A stretch of DNA of 64,000 nt from Hemibagrus wyckioides. Lineage: Eukaryota > Chordata > Actinopteri > Siluriformes > Bagridae. Made by a program: the position numbers and the translations under genes. Under the pieces are notes generated by a model. That model was not told the DNA's origin, did not search any database, and saw only the letters and a program-made list of their open reading frames with translations. Positions 1-22,485 of the stretch are shown here, piece by piece (the stretch's first letter is position 1; each line of letters opens with the position of its first letter). Where the stretch lies: assembly GCF_019097595.1 (NCBI RefSeq), contig NC_080714.1:5317759-5381758 (forward strand), written 5' to 3'.

Positions 1-33
1 CTTGCCTGTGGTAATCACTCTCTCAATCGTCTC

Positions 34-215
34 TCTCTCTCGCTCTCTCAATTGTCTCTCTCTCTCTCTCTCTCTCTCATTCTCTCTCTCTCATTCTCTC
101 GCTATCATTCTCTCTCTCTCGCTCTCATCCCCCCCCCCTCTCTCTCTCGCTCTCATTCCCTCTCTCTCTATCTCTCTCGCTTTCAATCCCCCCCACCTCT
201 CTCTCACACACACTG
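34..215. repeat. CT-rich microsatellite
   Basis: Nearly uninterrupted CT dinucleotides with C-runs at 129-137 and 188-193, ending in a short CA run. The open frames across it are low-complexity Leu/Ser and not credible genes. Confidence 0.95.
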
Positions 216-320
216 TAAATTAAGTAAAGAAAAAGAACCCTTAGACTTTTCCTTTAATCGTAACTGTAGCATTTGTAGCACAAGTTTCATTCTGCAGGTT
301 AATGAATGAAATGCATGGTT

Positions 321-370
321 AAGGAATTTCCCCCTGGGATTGAAAAAGTTCTTTGAATCTTGAATCTTAA
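321..370 (+). repeat. LINE-like 3' tail fragment
   Basis: The sequence resembles the 3' ends of fish non-LTR retrotransposons: a 'CCCTGGGATTGAA(T/A)AAAGTTC' core followed by repeats of TTGAATCT. No coding part is attached, so it is a severely 5'-truncated copy. The assignment rests on remembered similarity. Confidence 0.5.
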
Positions 371-2332
371 ATTTATTTATTCATTAATTCTCACCACACT
401 TAGGTGTTTCTCATATCTCAGGTGTCGTTTTCAGAGCAGTTTCTCTTTTCTCACCTCTCCCGAGTTCACCTGAAGCAGGAGGAGGTTTTACTTTAGCTTT
501 TCATTTGTGCCGTCAGTAAAGCTAAACGTTTCCACCTATGGGAGAGGAGATTTTACTTTGCCCTACAGGATTTTCCCTTGTTTTCCATGTTTCGTTTCTG
601 TGGCACCGTTCTCAGCCTAGCGTTTAGGTGTGGCCGTTATTTACACAGTCTAGCTAAAGCCACAAAAAAAATCTTTTCGTTGTCTTCTGTGATTCCCTGT
701 TTTTTTTTATTTTTAAATCCATTATATATATATCTATAAAAAATCTATTATTTTTATAGATTATATTTTCACTTTTTTTTTAATTTGAATTCTATTTTTT
801 TTATATATTATATTTTTATTTTTATATTTAATTTTTATGACCCGGACAGTGCATAAAGTGTTTCCCTGCATGTTGTGTATGTGGCAAATTATGTCTGGAT
901 TTTTTTATTCCCCAATTAATCGTCGTCTTCAGACTGATCAAGTCCAGGTCCAAGCTGACTGGTCAGAAGGAGTTGATTAATTTAAGTTTTTTGACGGTTC
1001 AGCAGACTGTAACTCAAATCCCAGGTTAATATTAACACACACTTCGTTTCTGTATTACCACAGCTCAGTCCTGGGGTCTTGTATGGACTTTAACCCCCCA
1101 AAAACTGTTTGTGTTATGGAAGAAGTCTCAAGTGTCAGAGTTTTGAACTCGTCAGGAGGTTTTTCCCACCTGAGGAAAGTCTTCATAACGGAGGAGCTGT
1201 TGCTTCCTGTTCTTCCTCAGTGATGTACAGCAGCCTTAAGAGAACACACGTTGTCTATGCTGTAATTATTTATTTATTTATTTCTTCTTTTCTCATTATC
1301 ATGACTCCATGCTCTTGTGATCTCCACAGAACAAAAAAAACGTTCAGACTGCAGCATCATGGATGAACCATGATTCAGAAGGAGGCTGTCAGAGAACAGT
1401 AGAGTGACCCTGAACGTGTGGTCAGTTTCCATTCCTGCTGTTCACAAGCGTGAGATTTTTCTCATGATTAAAGCTGATTTCTCACTGCGTTATTTTTATT
1501 TATTTATTTTGAGATCATTGGCTTCTGTAGAAACATAACTTCAAGAAGGAGGAAAAACACGAGGCTGGATAAGTAGCTGTCTTGTTTTGTGGATGTTCCA
1601 CAACATTGACTGCAACTTTAAATGGATAAAAATCACGTTTCCAATCGTTGGCTATTTGCTGCACTATAAGATGAGAGAAACACTTGAGGACGTTTCACTC
1701 TGGACACGTTTGCTGTGATCCGAATCGGAGTCTGATTTCAGATCTGCTCGATTCTGTCAAACCCCGGAGCGTTTGTGTTCTTCTCACATCATCACAAACA
1801 ACCTAGGACGACTCGTTACATTGGTTGCTTTTGTGTTATTTTGCTGCTATGACTCCTTAAAGTTTCCGTGTCCCACACTGGTCATCTGACACTCAAGTTA
1901 CATGTGTGTTATGGAAAATAATGATGTCATCATCAGATAAATCACACACACTTGATACTTCCTGAATAAGTGCAGACCCAAACTCGCACCATCTCATAAA
2001 TAAAGATTGTCTCGGGATCAGTACCATGCTGTACTTCCATAACTACAAAGCCCACGAAATCACGCTAGCCAAACTTTTAGGGACTTTTCTTAGGGATATT
2101 TTCTGGACAAAGGTTAAATTTAATGAATGGCTGATGAGTTTTGACCTGACACACGCCTAACTGAATACCATGAGAGGTGTTTTTTATTTATTTATTGGTT
2201 CATCTTGATCTTTTTAAGCAATTCCTCTGCTCCACTATTTGCTGAGACGTCGCTGTTAGCTTATTCACTTTCACAGCTGATCCGCTAAACTGTAACGTTT
2301 ACAGAACGTAGCGCTACCTCTGAATGTTGTGA

Positions 2333-11496
<9,164 letters not shown>

Positions 11497-12273
11497 AGGA
11501 GGAAAAATAAAGCTGATGGCAAGGAGGCAAAGAGATGAGGGTGATCTAACAGAGACTGAACAGAAAACAAACAAATTGAAAACACACAAAAAAAAAAACA
11601 AGCCATCACCACCACCTTCTCTTCCTCCTCCTCCTCCAACACCCCCAGGGCTTGAATCCATGTGACGGCGTTCCTATCTTCCCAAGTCTACTTGTCAGTT
11701 TCGAGGCAACAGGACAGAGCATCATCCTTTCTCCAACATAGCGACCCTTTTAAAAAAAACACCACTCTGTCCAAGACTGTCACTACACCCTCTTTTCCTT
11801 TTTCCTCTTTCTTGAATCATTGTGCCTTTGGTTCTTCATCATTCCCATGTGTCTTGTGTATCTCTAAACTGATCGTGCATTCCCTGCTGTATAAAAGTCC
11901 ACCAGTGATAAAGACCTCCTGCCTGTCTGTATTTGCATGTCTCGCCTAAACGAACGACTGATCAATCACGAAAGGCAATCGACGGACTGAATACGGTCTT
12001 GACCGCGACTTCCGCTTGACCACGAGGTTGCTTAATTCAGAGCGCTGCGTGGCGCAAGCGGCGTCCGCTAACAAAATCCTGGCCATCCGCAACCACGCTG
12101 ATTTACACCGTTTAGACTATCTTGCACTTACTTACACGGCGTCTTTGTCATGATCAGGTTACATTTAGCTTAGGAAAACATGGAGAGCGAACAGCAGAAC
12201 TGCATCGTTTTTTCGTTCATTGCTTTTCCTTCTATGTCATCTTTCATCTTTGTACATTTACATATTGTACTTG

Positions 12274-12319
<46 letters not shown>

Positions 12320-12470
12320 TACATACCTTATATCAGAGAATTTGTTTTATATTCCAGGATGAATATGGTTTAAACAATAAAAATAAGTAGTCTTTGGCCA
12401 AATGTGCCACTGTAACTTGGTAGTGTATATTATAAACCGAATAGATAAATAAAGATTACATTTACAACCA

Positions 12471-13370
12471 AAAGTGTGCGGTTTTTAGAATACATTAAAT
12501 CAGCTTTTATTTATATTATAACTGCAATGCTCAATTCTGATTGATTCCGTTCCAGTTGCTATCCAAGTCGCAGGTTTCTGTTCATGCGCTTTTCTAATAC
12601 GTTACAGTTTCTATAGTAACCAGTACTTCATCAAAAGAGAAACACATATGAAAGATGTTTACTGTTTTTATTTCAATTTCTTTTTGGAAGGAGTCTCCAG
12701 TGTCATCGCACACCGTAGGTCAAACCTTCTGGACCGAAGTAATGTAATGTAAATATGACCATTTAAAAGTATGAGCTGCCTGATTGATTAATATCTGCTG
12801 TGGTTTAAGAAATAAAGCACTTTAGGGCTTTTCATACTTTAAATAGTTCCCCTGGGTCCTAGTAAACCCCAGGTTAGACAAAATCCTGGGTTATATCGTT
12901 TCATTTTTGTCCAGCATGTTCATACTTTACCCGGGAACAACAAGTAATTAATCCCGGTTCTTTATAATTGGTCATTTTGCACTGCACGGTTAAAGTTCTT
13001 TGCCATTCAAACCTTTGAATAACATCAGTAAGAAGCACAAAATGAAAAGAAGGGAGCAATAAATCATTTTAAACATTGGAGAAACTTGCGTTTACTTGTA
13101 CAGCAGACCAGGATTGACCAGTGTCTCCTTTGTGAATTTTGTGCTTTCCGTCACCATTTCCGTGGCTGTACAAAGCATGTGATACACGAGTCACACACTG
13201 TTCGCTTTCTGATCGCGTGTCTGTTGCTTAGCATCAAAAGTGGTAGCGTTCTGACGGCGCCACGTCTCGCACGCTACATGTCTGGCACCGCAACGTGGAG
13301 TTAACACTAAAAGCCGTAGCGTGTTCGTCTACCCGGGGTTAAATACGAGGTAAAGCTAAGTAAAAAGCCC

Positions 13371-13413
<43 letters not shown>

Positions 13414-14582
13414 GAACTTCTACAAACTAGATAAAGCCAGTCACATGAATGCTGTCATTTTTTAATAACAATAACAATAATAATAATAATAATAAACAGT
13501 ATTTACAAAGTCAGTGTGCTCACCTATACATGGCCCGGCACTAACTTTGTGGTCAGTAGTGATGAATGCTGAACTCCTTGACTATCATAAATAGATTCTT
13601 CCAAACGTAACGTGAAGCAGCATACTGTACATGGACAGAAAACCTGAAGTATGATCATGAAGTTTACGTCACGTGGTCGTCATTCGTGCTAAATACATAC
13701 AAAACACGTCGAACGAAACGTGGGTTTCAATACTGTTTTTAAAAAGCCGGTCACGAGTTTCAAGCCGATTTTGGGAGGAATACGTGCGACGGTGAGAACG
13801 ATGCGGTCGGACAGATTTCTGTGGCGACCTGCCCGAGTCTGAGTGTAGTTAGCTGCACTGTGAGGTATAGAGTAATTGCAGCAATGCAGATTGTATAGTA
13901 TTGTTTTTACTGACTAACAAATAACCAGCTGCAATGCATCTTGGGTTTCCGTTTTGAAAATTCTGTATTGATTCGATCCGTCAAAGCTCCGATGGGTCAT
14001 CGAACAAACCTCAAACGGTCTGATGAAGTAAAGGAAACGTTCTTTGAGAATAAAAGATTAAAAAAGTGACGGGGATTCCCCGGAATGAGGAAATATCGAC
14101 AGGAAGTTGGCAAGGGCGAATTAAAAACAGTATTCGAATGCAGTCTGAAATGAAACATGGCCTCTTTCCATGCACGAGGCTTAATCTGTATTTGCGTTGT
14201 GATTATATTGTCTTCCCGCATAAACCAACTCCTACTGTTCAGTAGGTTTATCTCTTCAGTCCCCTAAAGGAGAATTAAAATGTCTTGAATTCAACCCACT
14301 CAGAAAAGGTTTAACACACGAAAAAACAGCTGGACATCTGAAAGCAAGAAGAAAGAAAAGGAAATATGTCGCGAATAAAAGTGCAGCTCATGTCCACTTA
14401 ATCACGGATCAAAAGACTGGAAAGGAATCTTCCGTTACATTTTTTTTTTTTTTTTTTGTTTAGCTGAGTCACGCTCATGTGTGGTCAACCTGAAGTGGTC
14501 TTATAGTCCCATTGCTCCTAAATGTCCTTATCGAATACATTTATCCAAGCATCAGGCTGCTGTGTTGCTGCTGTTTAAGTGT

Positions 14583-14638
<56 letters not shown>

Positions 14639-14645
14639 GCTAGTC
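12471..14645. other. Space between the convergent rab7 and ubl4a 3' ends
   Basis: No exon is recognised. It contains (AAT)n runs at 13370-13412 and 13468-13494. Part of the right side (below 14646) is probably ubl4a 3' UTR, but no clear polyadenylation signal was fixed. Confidence 0.55.
14587..14637. repeat. (AC)n microsatellite
   Basis: About 50 bases of pure CA repeat, directly below the ubl4a stop codon and probably in its 3' UTR. Confidence 0.95.
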
Positions 14646-17029
14646 TCAGTCCATGCATGACGTGTCCATTCCCTCTGCCTCAGGATGCAGCAGACGTCCA
14701 GCCAGGCGCTCGATATCATCTAGGCTGAGCTGTCTGAGAGAACGTTCATAATCCTGGAAAAAAATTAAATAGAATAAAAAATAAGACATTATACCAACAA
14801 AAAACTTCCTTTAATCAATAATGGACGTTCACAGCGTTTACCATTGCTGGACAAGCTGAATCGTCCGAGTCTGATTGGTCAGAAGGTATTAATAAGGTGT
14901 CTTTTTTTTATATCGTTTCTATAGCAACAGTTTACCACAAAAGGCAGCCATGTAGCTATAAACAGATTATGTTGATACGGTAAAGTCTCCTGTAAGGAGG
15001 TGTTTAACGTTTATGGAAGGAGTCTCCAGCGTCAAAGCTTTGTAGCAGTCTAAGGTACAGTTTTCTGACCGACGGGAATATCGGGACAGATAGTGGAGTT
15101 TGCTCACTCTCAGTAACACGATAACACGAAGCCAGAGAAAAACAGGCTGAGGCTGGCGCAAGACAGCTGCTAGAGCTAATGTGATAAACAGGAACTTTCC
15201 ACAACGGTAAATGTAACTAAACGGATAAAAAGTAAGACGTGATGTGAAAAGGCAGTGTTTATCAGAATGTGTTTGTTCCTGTTAAAGACTGCAGGAACAG
15301 GTGAGGTGCTGAACTGGATCTACCTTAATGAGCTGTTCCTGGACTTTGGCTGCATCTGCAGGACTGAAATGTTTGGCTAGGACGGTGGACAGTAACTGCC
15401 ATACTCCACTACCAGTGCTCCCACTGTTGCTGCTGCTGCTGTTGTTACTGGAATTATTGCTGACCGTCGCCCCGCTGTTCCTCTCTCCTGTCGGCCGCAC
15501 CACCAGGTTCAGCTTGGCCTCTGGGCCGATGGCGTAATCGCTCAATCTGTATTCATCTGCAAACACAACAGTGACCTTTACTAATGATGGATATTTGTTA
15601 TGTTTTTTTTGTTTTTTTTTTAATGATTTTTATTGTAGAAAGATAACTGTCTCCTTAAAGCGACTCCAATATTTATAACAATATATACCAATAAATAACA
15701 TTCTAGCTTCTAATTCATACACATCACCATATTTAGATCCAATCACTATTCAGATCCATCTCTATTTTTATATATGTCCAGTTTTATATATCTATAAATA
15801 TATATCCAGTATATTTTCCCCTACATGTTCTGTTTCTATTTTATTGTATCTTAATTGTGCCTTATTTTTATTCTTTTACCTTAGCGTTAATTTACTATTT
15901 TTATATTAAGGACAGTCGTAAAAACATTTCACTACATGTACTCTGTATGATGGCGTATGTTTGTATGTCAAATTTTAAATAAAATTTGAATTTTATCCTT
16001 AGAGCATCCATATACAGCTTCCCCTTAGAACCACCTCACAGAGCCACCCCTTACTCCACATAAAGCCACCCCTTAGAGCACCCCCTTCGATCTGCCCTAT
16101 TAAAGCCACCCATTAGAGCCAGGCCTTAGAGCCACCCCCTTAGAATGTCCCCTTAGAGTGTCCCCACAGAGCCACCCCTTAGAGTGCCCCCTTCGATCTG
16201 CACTATTAGAGCCGCCCCCTTAGACTGTCACCATAGAGCCAGGCCTTAGAGCCACCCCTTACTCCTCTTACAGCATCCCCTTAGAGCCACCCCACAGAGC
16301 CACCACTATTCAGATTAGTCTTTATCCGTACCTGCCAAGGCTTTTCCTTTGTAGAGCAGTCGCTGCTGATGTGGCGGTATGTTCAAGCGCTCAAACACCA
16401 GTTCCTTCACCGTCGACACCTTCTCGTTTTCTGTAACCTGAGAATCAACAAGAAAAAAATTCTCTAAAAAGAGTACTGAATTGAAAATTGCAATGTATGT
16501 CTTGAAATTATTGTTTGATTTCTGCACCCATGTTCACATACATTTCCACCCCAGGATCTAAAGTAGCGTAAGGTGTCTGTAAATTGACTGACGGCGCAAA
16601 TAAGCCTGTCAGTTTCCAAACCAGTTATCTCAGACACTTAATACACCTGTACTGAGGTCGTGGCTTAAAGCAAAATATTTCACTATGTTCTAAAAACTTC
16701 CACGAGCAAGAGAGAGGAGAAAAAAATAAAAAAAAAATCAACTACTGCACTTTGAACCACAGACTATATGAATCTCTTTATCTTCATCTCATTATTTTAA
16801 ATTGTTGTTTCTTTAATAGTATTCTTTAAAAGTATACTGCTTTTAAAAAAATAGTTAGGGCATTAGTGCATCAGATTTTTCAGAATATATTTAGTTAATG
16901 TGTTGTAAGACAGTTCTGAATTCATGTCTGGGTTATAATGTTTAAAGTAATTTGAATTCGTATTTTAGGTCATAATTTGATTTACTTTATGAATACATTT
17001 CAGCAATGTACAGACCTCTATATTCACAT

Positions 17030-17065
<36 letters not shown>

Positions 17066-17142
17066 GTATATGTATATGTATGTGTATGTGTATATATATG
17101 TGTATATATATATATACACATATACACATATATACATATATA

Positions 17143-17220
<78 letters not shown>

Positions 17221-17856
17221 CATACATACATACACACATACATACATATACACACACACTTATTTATATATACATATAAAGTATATAAAGGTCTATAAGT
17301 ACAACACAAAAAATATATTTATATGTATATATATTTACATGTATGTATATGCATATGTATATGAACACTTAAATTATAAATTCAGGAACCATATTTTTTT
17401 ACTTGGTGTTTTTATAGTCAAGAAGAGCTTGCTGAATTTATACTTCTTGGCCTTAACCTATTCACCCATATGACAGTGGAACAAGGCCGCATCCCAAATC
17501 AGCGCATGCGTACTATCTAGGCGCACTACGTAGATTCCATTTGAATAGTCTACTATACCCTACATAGTGCACTACATGTCCAAAAAAAGCGATTTGAGAT
17601 TCTAATACAAATCCGCCTCGCACGCTAGCTGAGTTTTATTAGGAACTACACTTTTAACTGTATTTGTTTCAAACGCTCTCCATCAGGTTACAGCTAGCCT
17701 GTTAGCTAACTCACGTTCACAAGTCCAGCTACTTATCCTAGCCATCCTAGCTAACCACGGGGAATTGCACTATAGCCAGAATAAGCACAGCTCGACGTTC
17801 CAACCCACCTGAACGTTACACTCTTTCCCCTGGAGCGGTTTAACTGTGAGGATCAT
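14646..17856 (-). CDS. ubl4a: Ubiquitin-like protein 4A (GET5/MDY2 family)
   Basis: This is a subunit of the cytosolic BAG6-GET4-UBL4A complex, which passes tail-anchored membrane proteins to the TRC40/GET3 pathway. Four minus-strand exons: 17856-17809, 16437-16332, 15556-15324 and 14753-14646 (TGA 14648-14646). All splice in frame to 164 codons, close to the roughly 157-residue mammalian protein. The start reads [16 protein letters not shown]. The ubiquitin-like fold continues with [28 protein letters not shown] and RLSDYAIGP then KLNLVV. A Ser/Asn-rich linker follows. The C-terminal helical domain reads [20 protein letters not shown] and [20 protein letters not shown]. The Ser/Asn linker is longer than in mammals. 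Confidence 0.95.
15990..16312. repeat. Degenerate CTTAGAGCCACCC minisatellite in ubl4a intron
   Basis: Some 15-20 degenerate copies of a 13-14 bp unit resembling CTTAGAGCCACCCC, running up to the exon at 16332-16437. A LINE-like tail (15908-15988) lies immediately before it. Confidence 0.8.
17030..17280. repeat. TA/TG/CATA microsatellite
   Basis: A compound of (TA)n, (TG)n and (CATA)n with near-palindromic character in ubl4a intron 1. All long open frames here are Tyr/Ile/His low-complexity artefacts. Confidence 0.95.
17488..17605. repeat. Short DNA-transposon-like repeat (MITE)
   Basis: 'GCATCCCAAATC...TACTATCTAG...CACTAC...TAGTGCACTACATGTCC..GATTTGAGAT': the two ends are imperfect inverted repeats, as in short non-autonomous fish elements. 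Family assignment is tentative. Confidence 0.5.
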
Positions 17857-17938
17857 CTTGACATCTGTTTCGGGAAAAATAAATAGCAAAATCTATATGA
17901 TAAAATTCTTCAACGTTAGCTTCCTAAGAACTGCTTCC

Positions 17939-17954
17939 AGCGGAAGTGACGTCA
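17939..17954. promoter_or_regulatory. ETS + CRE composite site at ubl4a promoter
   Basis: GCGGAAGTGACGTCA, an ETS core (CGGAAGT) overlapping a full cAMP-response palindrome (TGACGTCA), lies about 85 bases upstream of the ubl4a ATG. This composite is common in housekeeping promoters. CCAAT boxes lie nearby at about 18001 (inverse) and 18055. Confidence 0.75.
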
Positions 17955-18271
17955 AATATACTCAGTTTTATTTCACAAACGCCCCGCCTGCCGGTCTATG
18001 ATTGGCTAGAACGTAGAACTTACCTCACGGATTGGATTGAAGATGGACTACTGACCAATCAAAGCGCAGGAGGCGGGATTTATCGACTACGACTGGGAAT
18101 GAAAGAAAAAAAAGAACAACGTCAACTGATTAGGTCGTTTCTGGGGGTGGAATATTCTGGAATGATCTGTATGCTTATTTCCGCTAAAACTCATAAATCA
18201 GACCTGATAAAACTTTGAATTATGTCTGGTTAGTTTTTTTGTGTTGGTGGTGGCGGCGATACGATTTACAC

Positions 18272-18283
18272 CGCGCATGCGCA
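18272..18283. promoter_or_regulatory. NRF1 site upstream of ubl4a
   Basis: CGCGCATGCGCA is a full palindromic NRF1 consensus, about 420 bases upstream of the ubl4a ATG, with a YY1-like CATGGCCGC at about 18308. Confidence 0.7.
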
Positions 18284-18602
18284 GCGAGTCGTGTTCAGCG
18301 CGTGCCAACATGGCCGCTGCACTACATGTCACTGCACTACATTACACTATTTATGCAGTATTTACTTCAGATTATATAAACACAGGCGCACTGCATGGTT
18401 ATAGCAATATCTTTTACGCCCATGAGAAATTAAGTACATCATAAACTCATGATGTCAGGTGGTTATGATGCTGCAAACAAAACACACACTTTACTTCCCA
18501 TGCACATTCCATGTGTTTGTTTCCTCTTATACCACAGCTAACGAATAAAAACAATAAAACATAAAACAATAACGACCCAGACGTTATATGTTCATCCATA
18601 TA

Positions 18603-19139
<537 letters not shown>

Positions 19140-19620
19140 ATAGTCCCATTTAATGTTGTTCAAATTTCCAAATAAATTCCTCTTATCACTTGTGTTAATG
19201 CAGACCTAAACAGTCAATCCTTCAAAAGCCATTTTATTTTAAAATAGACTACAAATTATGTAATTACTGAAGAATCCTGTCAATCGTGGCACATTCGTGG
19301 TACAAGTCACTTTGTACATATTTATGCAGCAAAACTCACAGTACAAGTCAGTGTTTAAATAAGAATGAGTGTATTGAAATAAACTTTGCAGCCTGAACTA
19401 TTGTCAGAAAATTAATCATCTTCTGACCAATTAATTGAATAGCACTGCGATATAAATTAAATCAAATATCTCTTTTTCTGTTTGTTAACTAAACAATTTT
19501 AGATATCTAGCTAATTTAATTTAATCTGTAATTATGTAATAAGCTCTGTGGTTAATTTACAAAATATTTCTCTCTCTCACACACACACACAAATGAACAC
19601 CACAGTCGGGTTTAGGAGGT
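19140..19620. other. AT-rich spacer downstream of b2m
   Basis: No gene or recognised repeat. AT-rich with a short (AC)n at about 19579-19591. Confidence 0.5.
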
Positions 19621-19629
19621 GGACAGGGT

Positions 19630-20341
19630 TTTATTAATTTTATCTTATTACATTTGCCATGACAATTTTTTTACATTACACCTCACTAAATTTAAAGTTC
19701 GATGCCAATTATTATTGATAATTTTTAAGAAGTATAAAATAAGGAAAACAAAGTAAACACAGTATCTAGCAATCTTCACATGAAGCAGAAACAAATGTAG
19801 TTAGGTAAAAGGCAAAAACCTGTAATATTTATAAAAAGACATCCCCTCCACTCATTAACGAAGAAATTATCCAAACCGAATGAAATATAGTACAATTGAT
19901 GTTCAGATCTTCAGCTGTAAAGATATTGCTTGATTACTAAAAAAGAGTGGAATATGATGCAGGGCTGGGCGATAGAACTATATACATATATATAGTTTGT
20001 TGTTTTGTTTTGATTTTTTAATTGATTTGTAATGTTTCCATCCATGGTCTTGTTATGTATTTAAATATTTAGTGAATCATGCCATGTCAGTAATAGTAGC
20101 AGTACTTTTGATCCTTGGTTAGCAAAACTTTAAAAAGTGAACCTAAACACCTTGTTCCATTTTGTCGATCTGAAAGGTGTTTCCTCGCATCACAAAGACA
20201 TAATTTTTTTTTTGGATCATATCGCCCAGCCTGCTACCGACAGACACACAAGAAAAGGTTTAACTGATGAATGTTTAACTAATATGATCATTTCTCAATG
20301 AGTTTCATTTTACTGAAAGGTGCAAATACACAGCAGGGAAT
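19630..20341 (-). other. b2m: b2m 3' UTR exon (untranslated)
   Basis: Starts after the minus-strand acceptor at 20355-20342 and is AT-rich. The end is set tentatively by an AATAAA on the minus strand at 19635-19630. No open frame of interest. Confidence 0.55.
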
Positions 20342-20475
20342 CTGTGGGAAAAAAAGAGCAAAGTAAGAAAACTGTGATAACAATAATCTACATTTGTGTA
20401 AATTGAATAATGTATTCAAAGTGCTCGTGATGCTATGAACAACACTTTTTCTTCGTAACGGGAGTTTTTACTTAC

Positions 20476-20504
20476 GAAGTGCAGGAGGATTTACATGTCT
20501 GGAT
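20476..20504 (-). CDS. b2m: b2m mini-exon with stop codon
   Basis: This 29-nt exon has CGCAG before it and GTAAGT after. It encodes the last residues DPDM and TAA. The next, fully untranslated exon appears to begin at 20341 after a strong TTTTTTTCCCACAG acceptor and runs left, with a possible AATAAA (minus strand) at 19635-19630. A near-equal mini-exon exists in mammalian B2M. Confidence 0.85.
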
Positions 20505-21872
20505 CTGCGAGGACAAAAAGAAGCAAGCTATCAAACAAAGCTCATAATCAAAAGTGTATGAATAGTAACAAAAATATTTCTGAAGGTTTATTTGAATAGC
20601 ACAGGTCAGTCTTACCCCAGGTGATGGTCTTACGGTTCTGCATGTGTCTGACTTCACACCTGTATTCTTCACCACTGGAGGGCTTGAAGGAGACGCTCTT
20701 GGTGAGGTGGAATTTCCAGCCCTTCTCAAAGGCCAGGTCAGTCTGCTTGGCATTTGGGATCTCCACCCCATTCTTCGTCAGTTTGATTTCAATGTCTGGG
20801 GGGTGGAAGTCACTCACGTGGCAGATCAGCGTGTTTTCCTTGTCATAAACACCAGGGTCACGGCTGTAAACCTGGATTTTTGGTGGAGCTAGAAATGAAG
20901 ACGCACACGCACGGTTAAGCAGGATTTAGCAGATAGACCTGGCTGAACAACAACATATCAGCATCGCAAATCATTAACAGCGTCTGTATCGTCAGGTGGC
21001 AGTGTTGTTATATCTCTACTCTTACTTTTCCTGTTAAAAAGACTTCTTTATGATGTGTTTAACGTTATACAGTCTCTGAATCCGAAGCTTTTCTTAATAT
21101 CGCTTCACTGTTAAAATAAAGGATCTGCCTCCATTTTGTTATTGTTATGGCATTTTTTGAGGCAAAAATTTATTTGTTTATTTCTTCTTTTTTTTTTTTT
21201 AAAAAAAAATGTATTTTTAAGAAATATTTTTTTTCCATATGTTATTTTGGTTAGATATTTATTTATTTTTGGTTAATTAGATTTTAATTACCTGAAAATT
21301 TAATTACTGAAAAAAAAAACTGAGAAAACAAAACTGATTCGGTTGTTCATTACACTTTTATTCGTAATAAGATAATTATTTTTGTTTTGTAAATAAAATT
21401 GTCTACAGAATAGACCAAACACCTCCTTCAGTACTAAAGTGAAAGTAAACACATGAAGGGGGATTTCCGCGAGCAGTAGAAAAGCTTGTAAAAAAAAAAT
21501 GACCGTGAAACGTTAAACAAAACAGAAATAAACAACAAATAAATAAAAACTTGCTATGTTTTAAACAGAAAATACGAAATTTCCATCGCTTATCTCCAAA
21601 TCGCCGTATTTTCTGTTTACGTGTCTCGCGCACTGGAGATGCGTCATTAAAAACAAAAACGAACATTGAATATATATGTATATTTATATTTTACAATACA
21701 TTATAAGGTTTATTAATAGAAAAGCAACGATAATACACGTATAACAACAACACGAAACGTCAGGGTGAGGCCTAATGTAAAAAAAACTGACCAAATAATC
21801 GTACTTACACTCCTTAGCGAAGACGCTCGCGCTGAGAACGACGAGCACGGCGACAGACAGAAGCATGTTCAT
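20491..21872 (-). CDS. b2m: Beta-2-microglobulin
   Basis: This is the invariant light chain of MHC class I, secreted or held at the cell surface with the heavy chain. Coding parts on the minus strand: 21872-21809, 20888-20616 and 20504-20491, giving 116 residues. The signal peptide MNMLLSVAVLVVLSASVFA is followed by KESPPKIQVYSRDPGVYDKE. One C1-type Ig domain has its cysteines in TLICHVSDFHPP and EYRCEVRHM. The C-terminus is TITWDPDM, close to the vertebrate WDRDM end. The first in-frame ATG of the splice-compatible exon that gives a clean signal peptide was chosen; an in-frame upstream ATG (21998) lies in the promoter and is unlikely. The stop falls in a tiny exon, as in mammals. Confidence 0.96.
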
Positions 21873-21982
21873 GATTTCTGAAGGAACTGTAGAGTAAAAT
21901 ATGTGCCAAATAAAATCGTCGTCTGAAAAGAAGCTGGTCAGACCTGGACACGTCCTCTCCCTCTGAGCAGTCTGAGGTAAAT

Positions 21983-21993
21983 GAAGTGAAAGT
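21983..21993. promoter_or_regulatory. ISRE/IRF-like site in b2m promoter
   Basis: GAAGTGAAAGT on the plus strand, about 110-120 bases upstream of the b2m start codon. It approximates the interferon-stimulated response element (GAAANNGAAA) with one half-site base missing. Interferon control of B2M is well established. Confidence 0.6.
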
Positions 21994-22050
21994 ACCACCT
22001 CACGGATAGATATGGACTTCTAAACCTCGCCCCCGATGTTGATTTTACAA

Positions 22051-22086
22051 CCAATCAGAATTCTTTGCGCTGCAGTCACCAGGCAG
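22051..22086 (-). promoter_or_regulatory. Y box and possible X box of b2m (SXY module)
   Basis: On the minus strand CTGATTGGTT (22058-22049) is an exact Y box (NF-Y). A short distance upstream, 'GCCTGGTGACTGCAG' (about 22085-22071) could be a divergent X1/X2 box. SXY modules bound by RFX, CREB/ATF and NF-Y with NLRC5/CIITA are known for B2M. The Y box is firm, the X box weak. Confidence 0.5.
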
Positions 22087-22435
22087 ATCAGGCGCTTGAA
22101 GGTTTTGCTCTTAGGTCGCAGCTCTGCTGCGCGCGAGCCGTGTGAGTTTTCCGAAATCACGTGACCCGCAGTGCACGCTGCCGCTATATAGTTACCTTAG
22201 CAAACCTTTTCCCCCCTTCAGTTTAATTAACACGGAATTTGAAGATTTTAGAGAAAAATCGTGTTTACATGACTTTTTAAAACATTTATTATTATAATCA
22301 TTCATCTCCCTAATATATAGTCTGTCAGATAAGGCATGTTTACTTCATGTCAACTAGCAACAATCGAATCCATTAACTAGCATCATGTAAACAAGTGGCT
22401 GAAAACATGAAATCACCCTATATGTTTTATTTATG

Positions 22436-22485
22436 ACCCTTAAATTTGTATGACCTTTGTAAATTCCCTGTGGGGATGAATAAAG

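Noticed and set aside
21684..21998. Longer b2m N-terminus from an upstream in-frame ATG
   Set aside because: It would place promoter sequence, including the ISRE-like site, in the coding region and bury the signal peptide.
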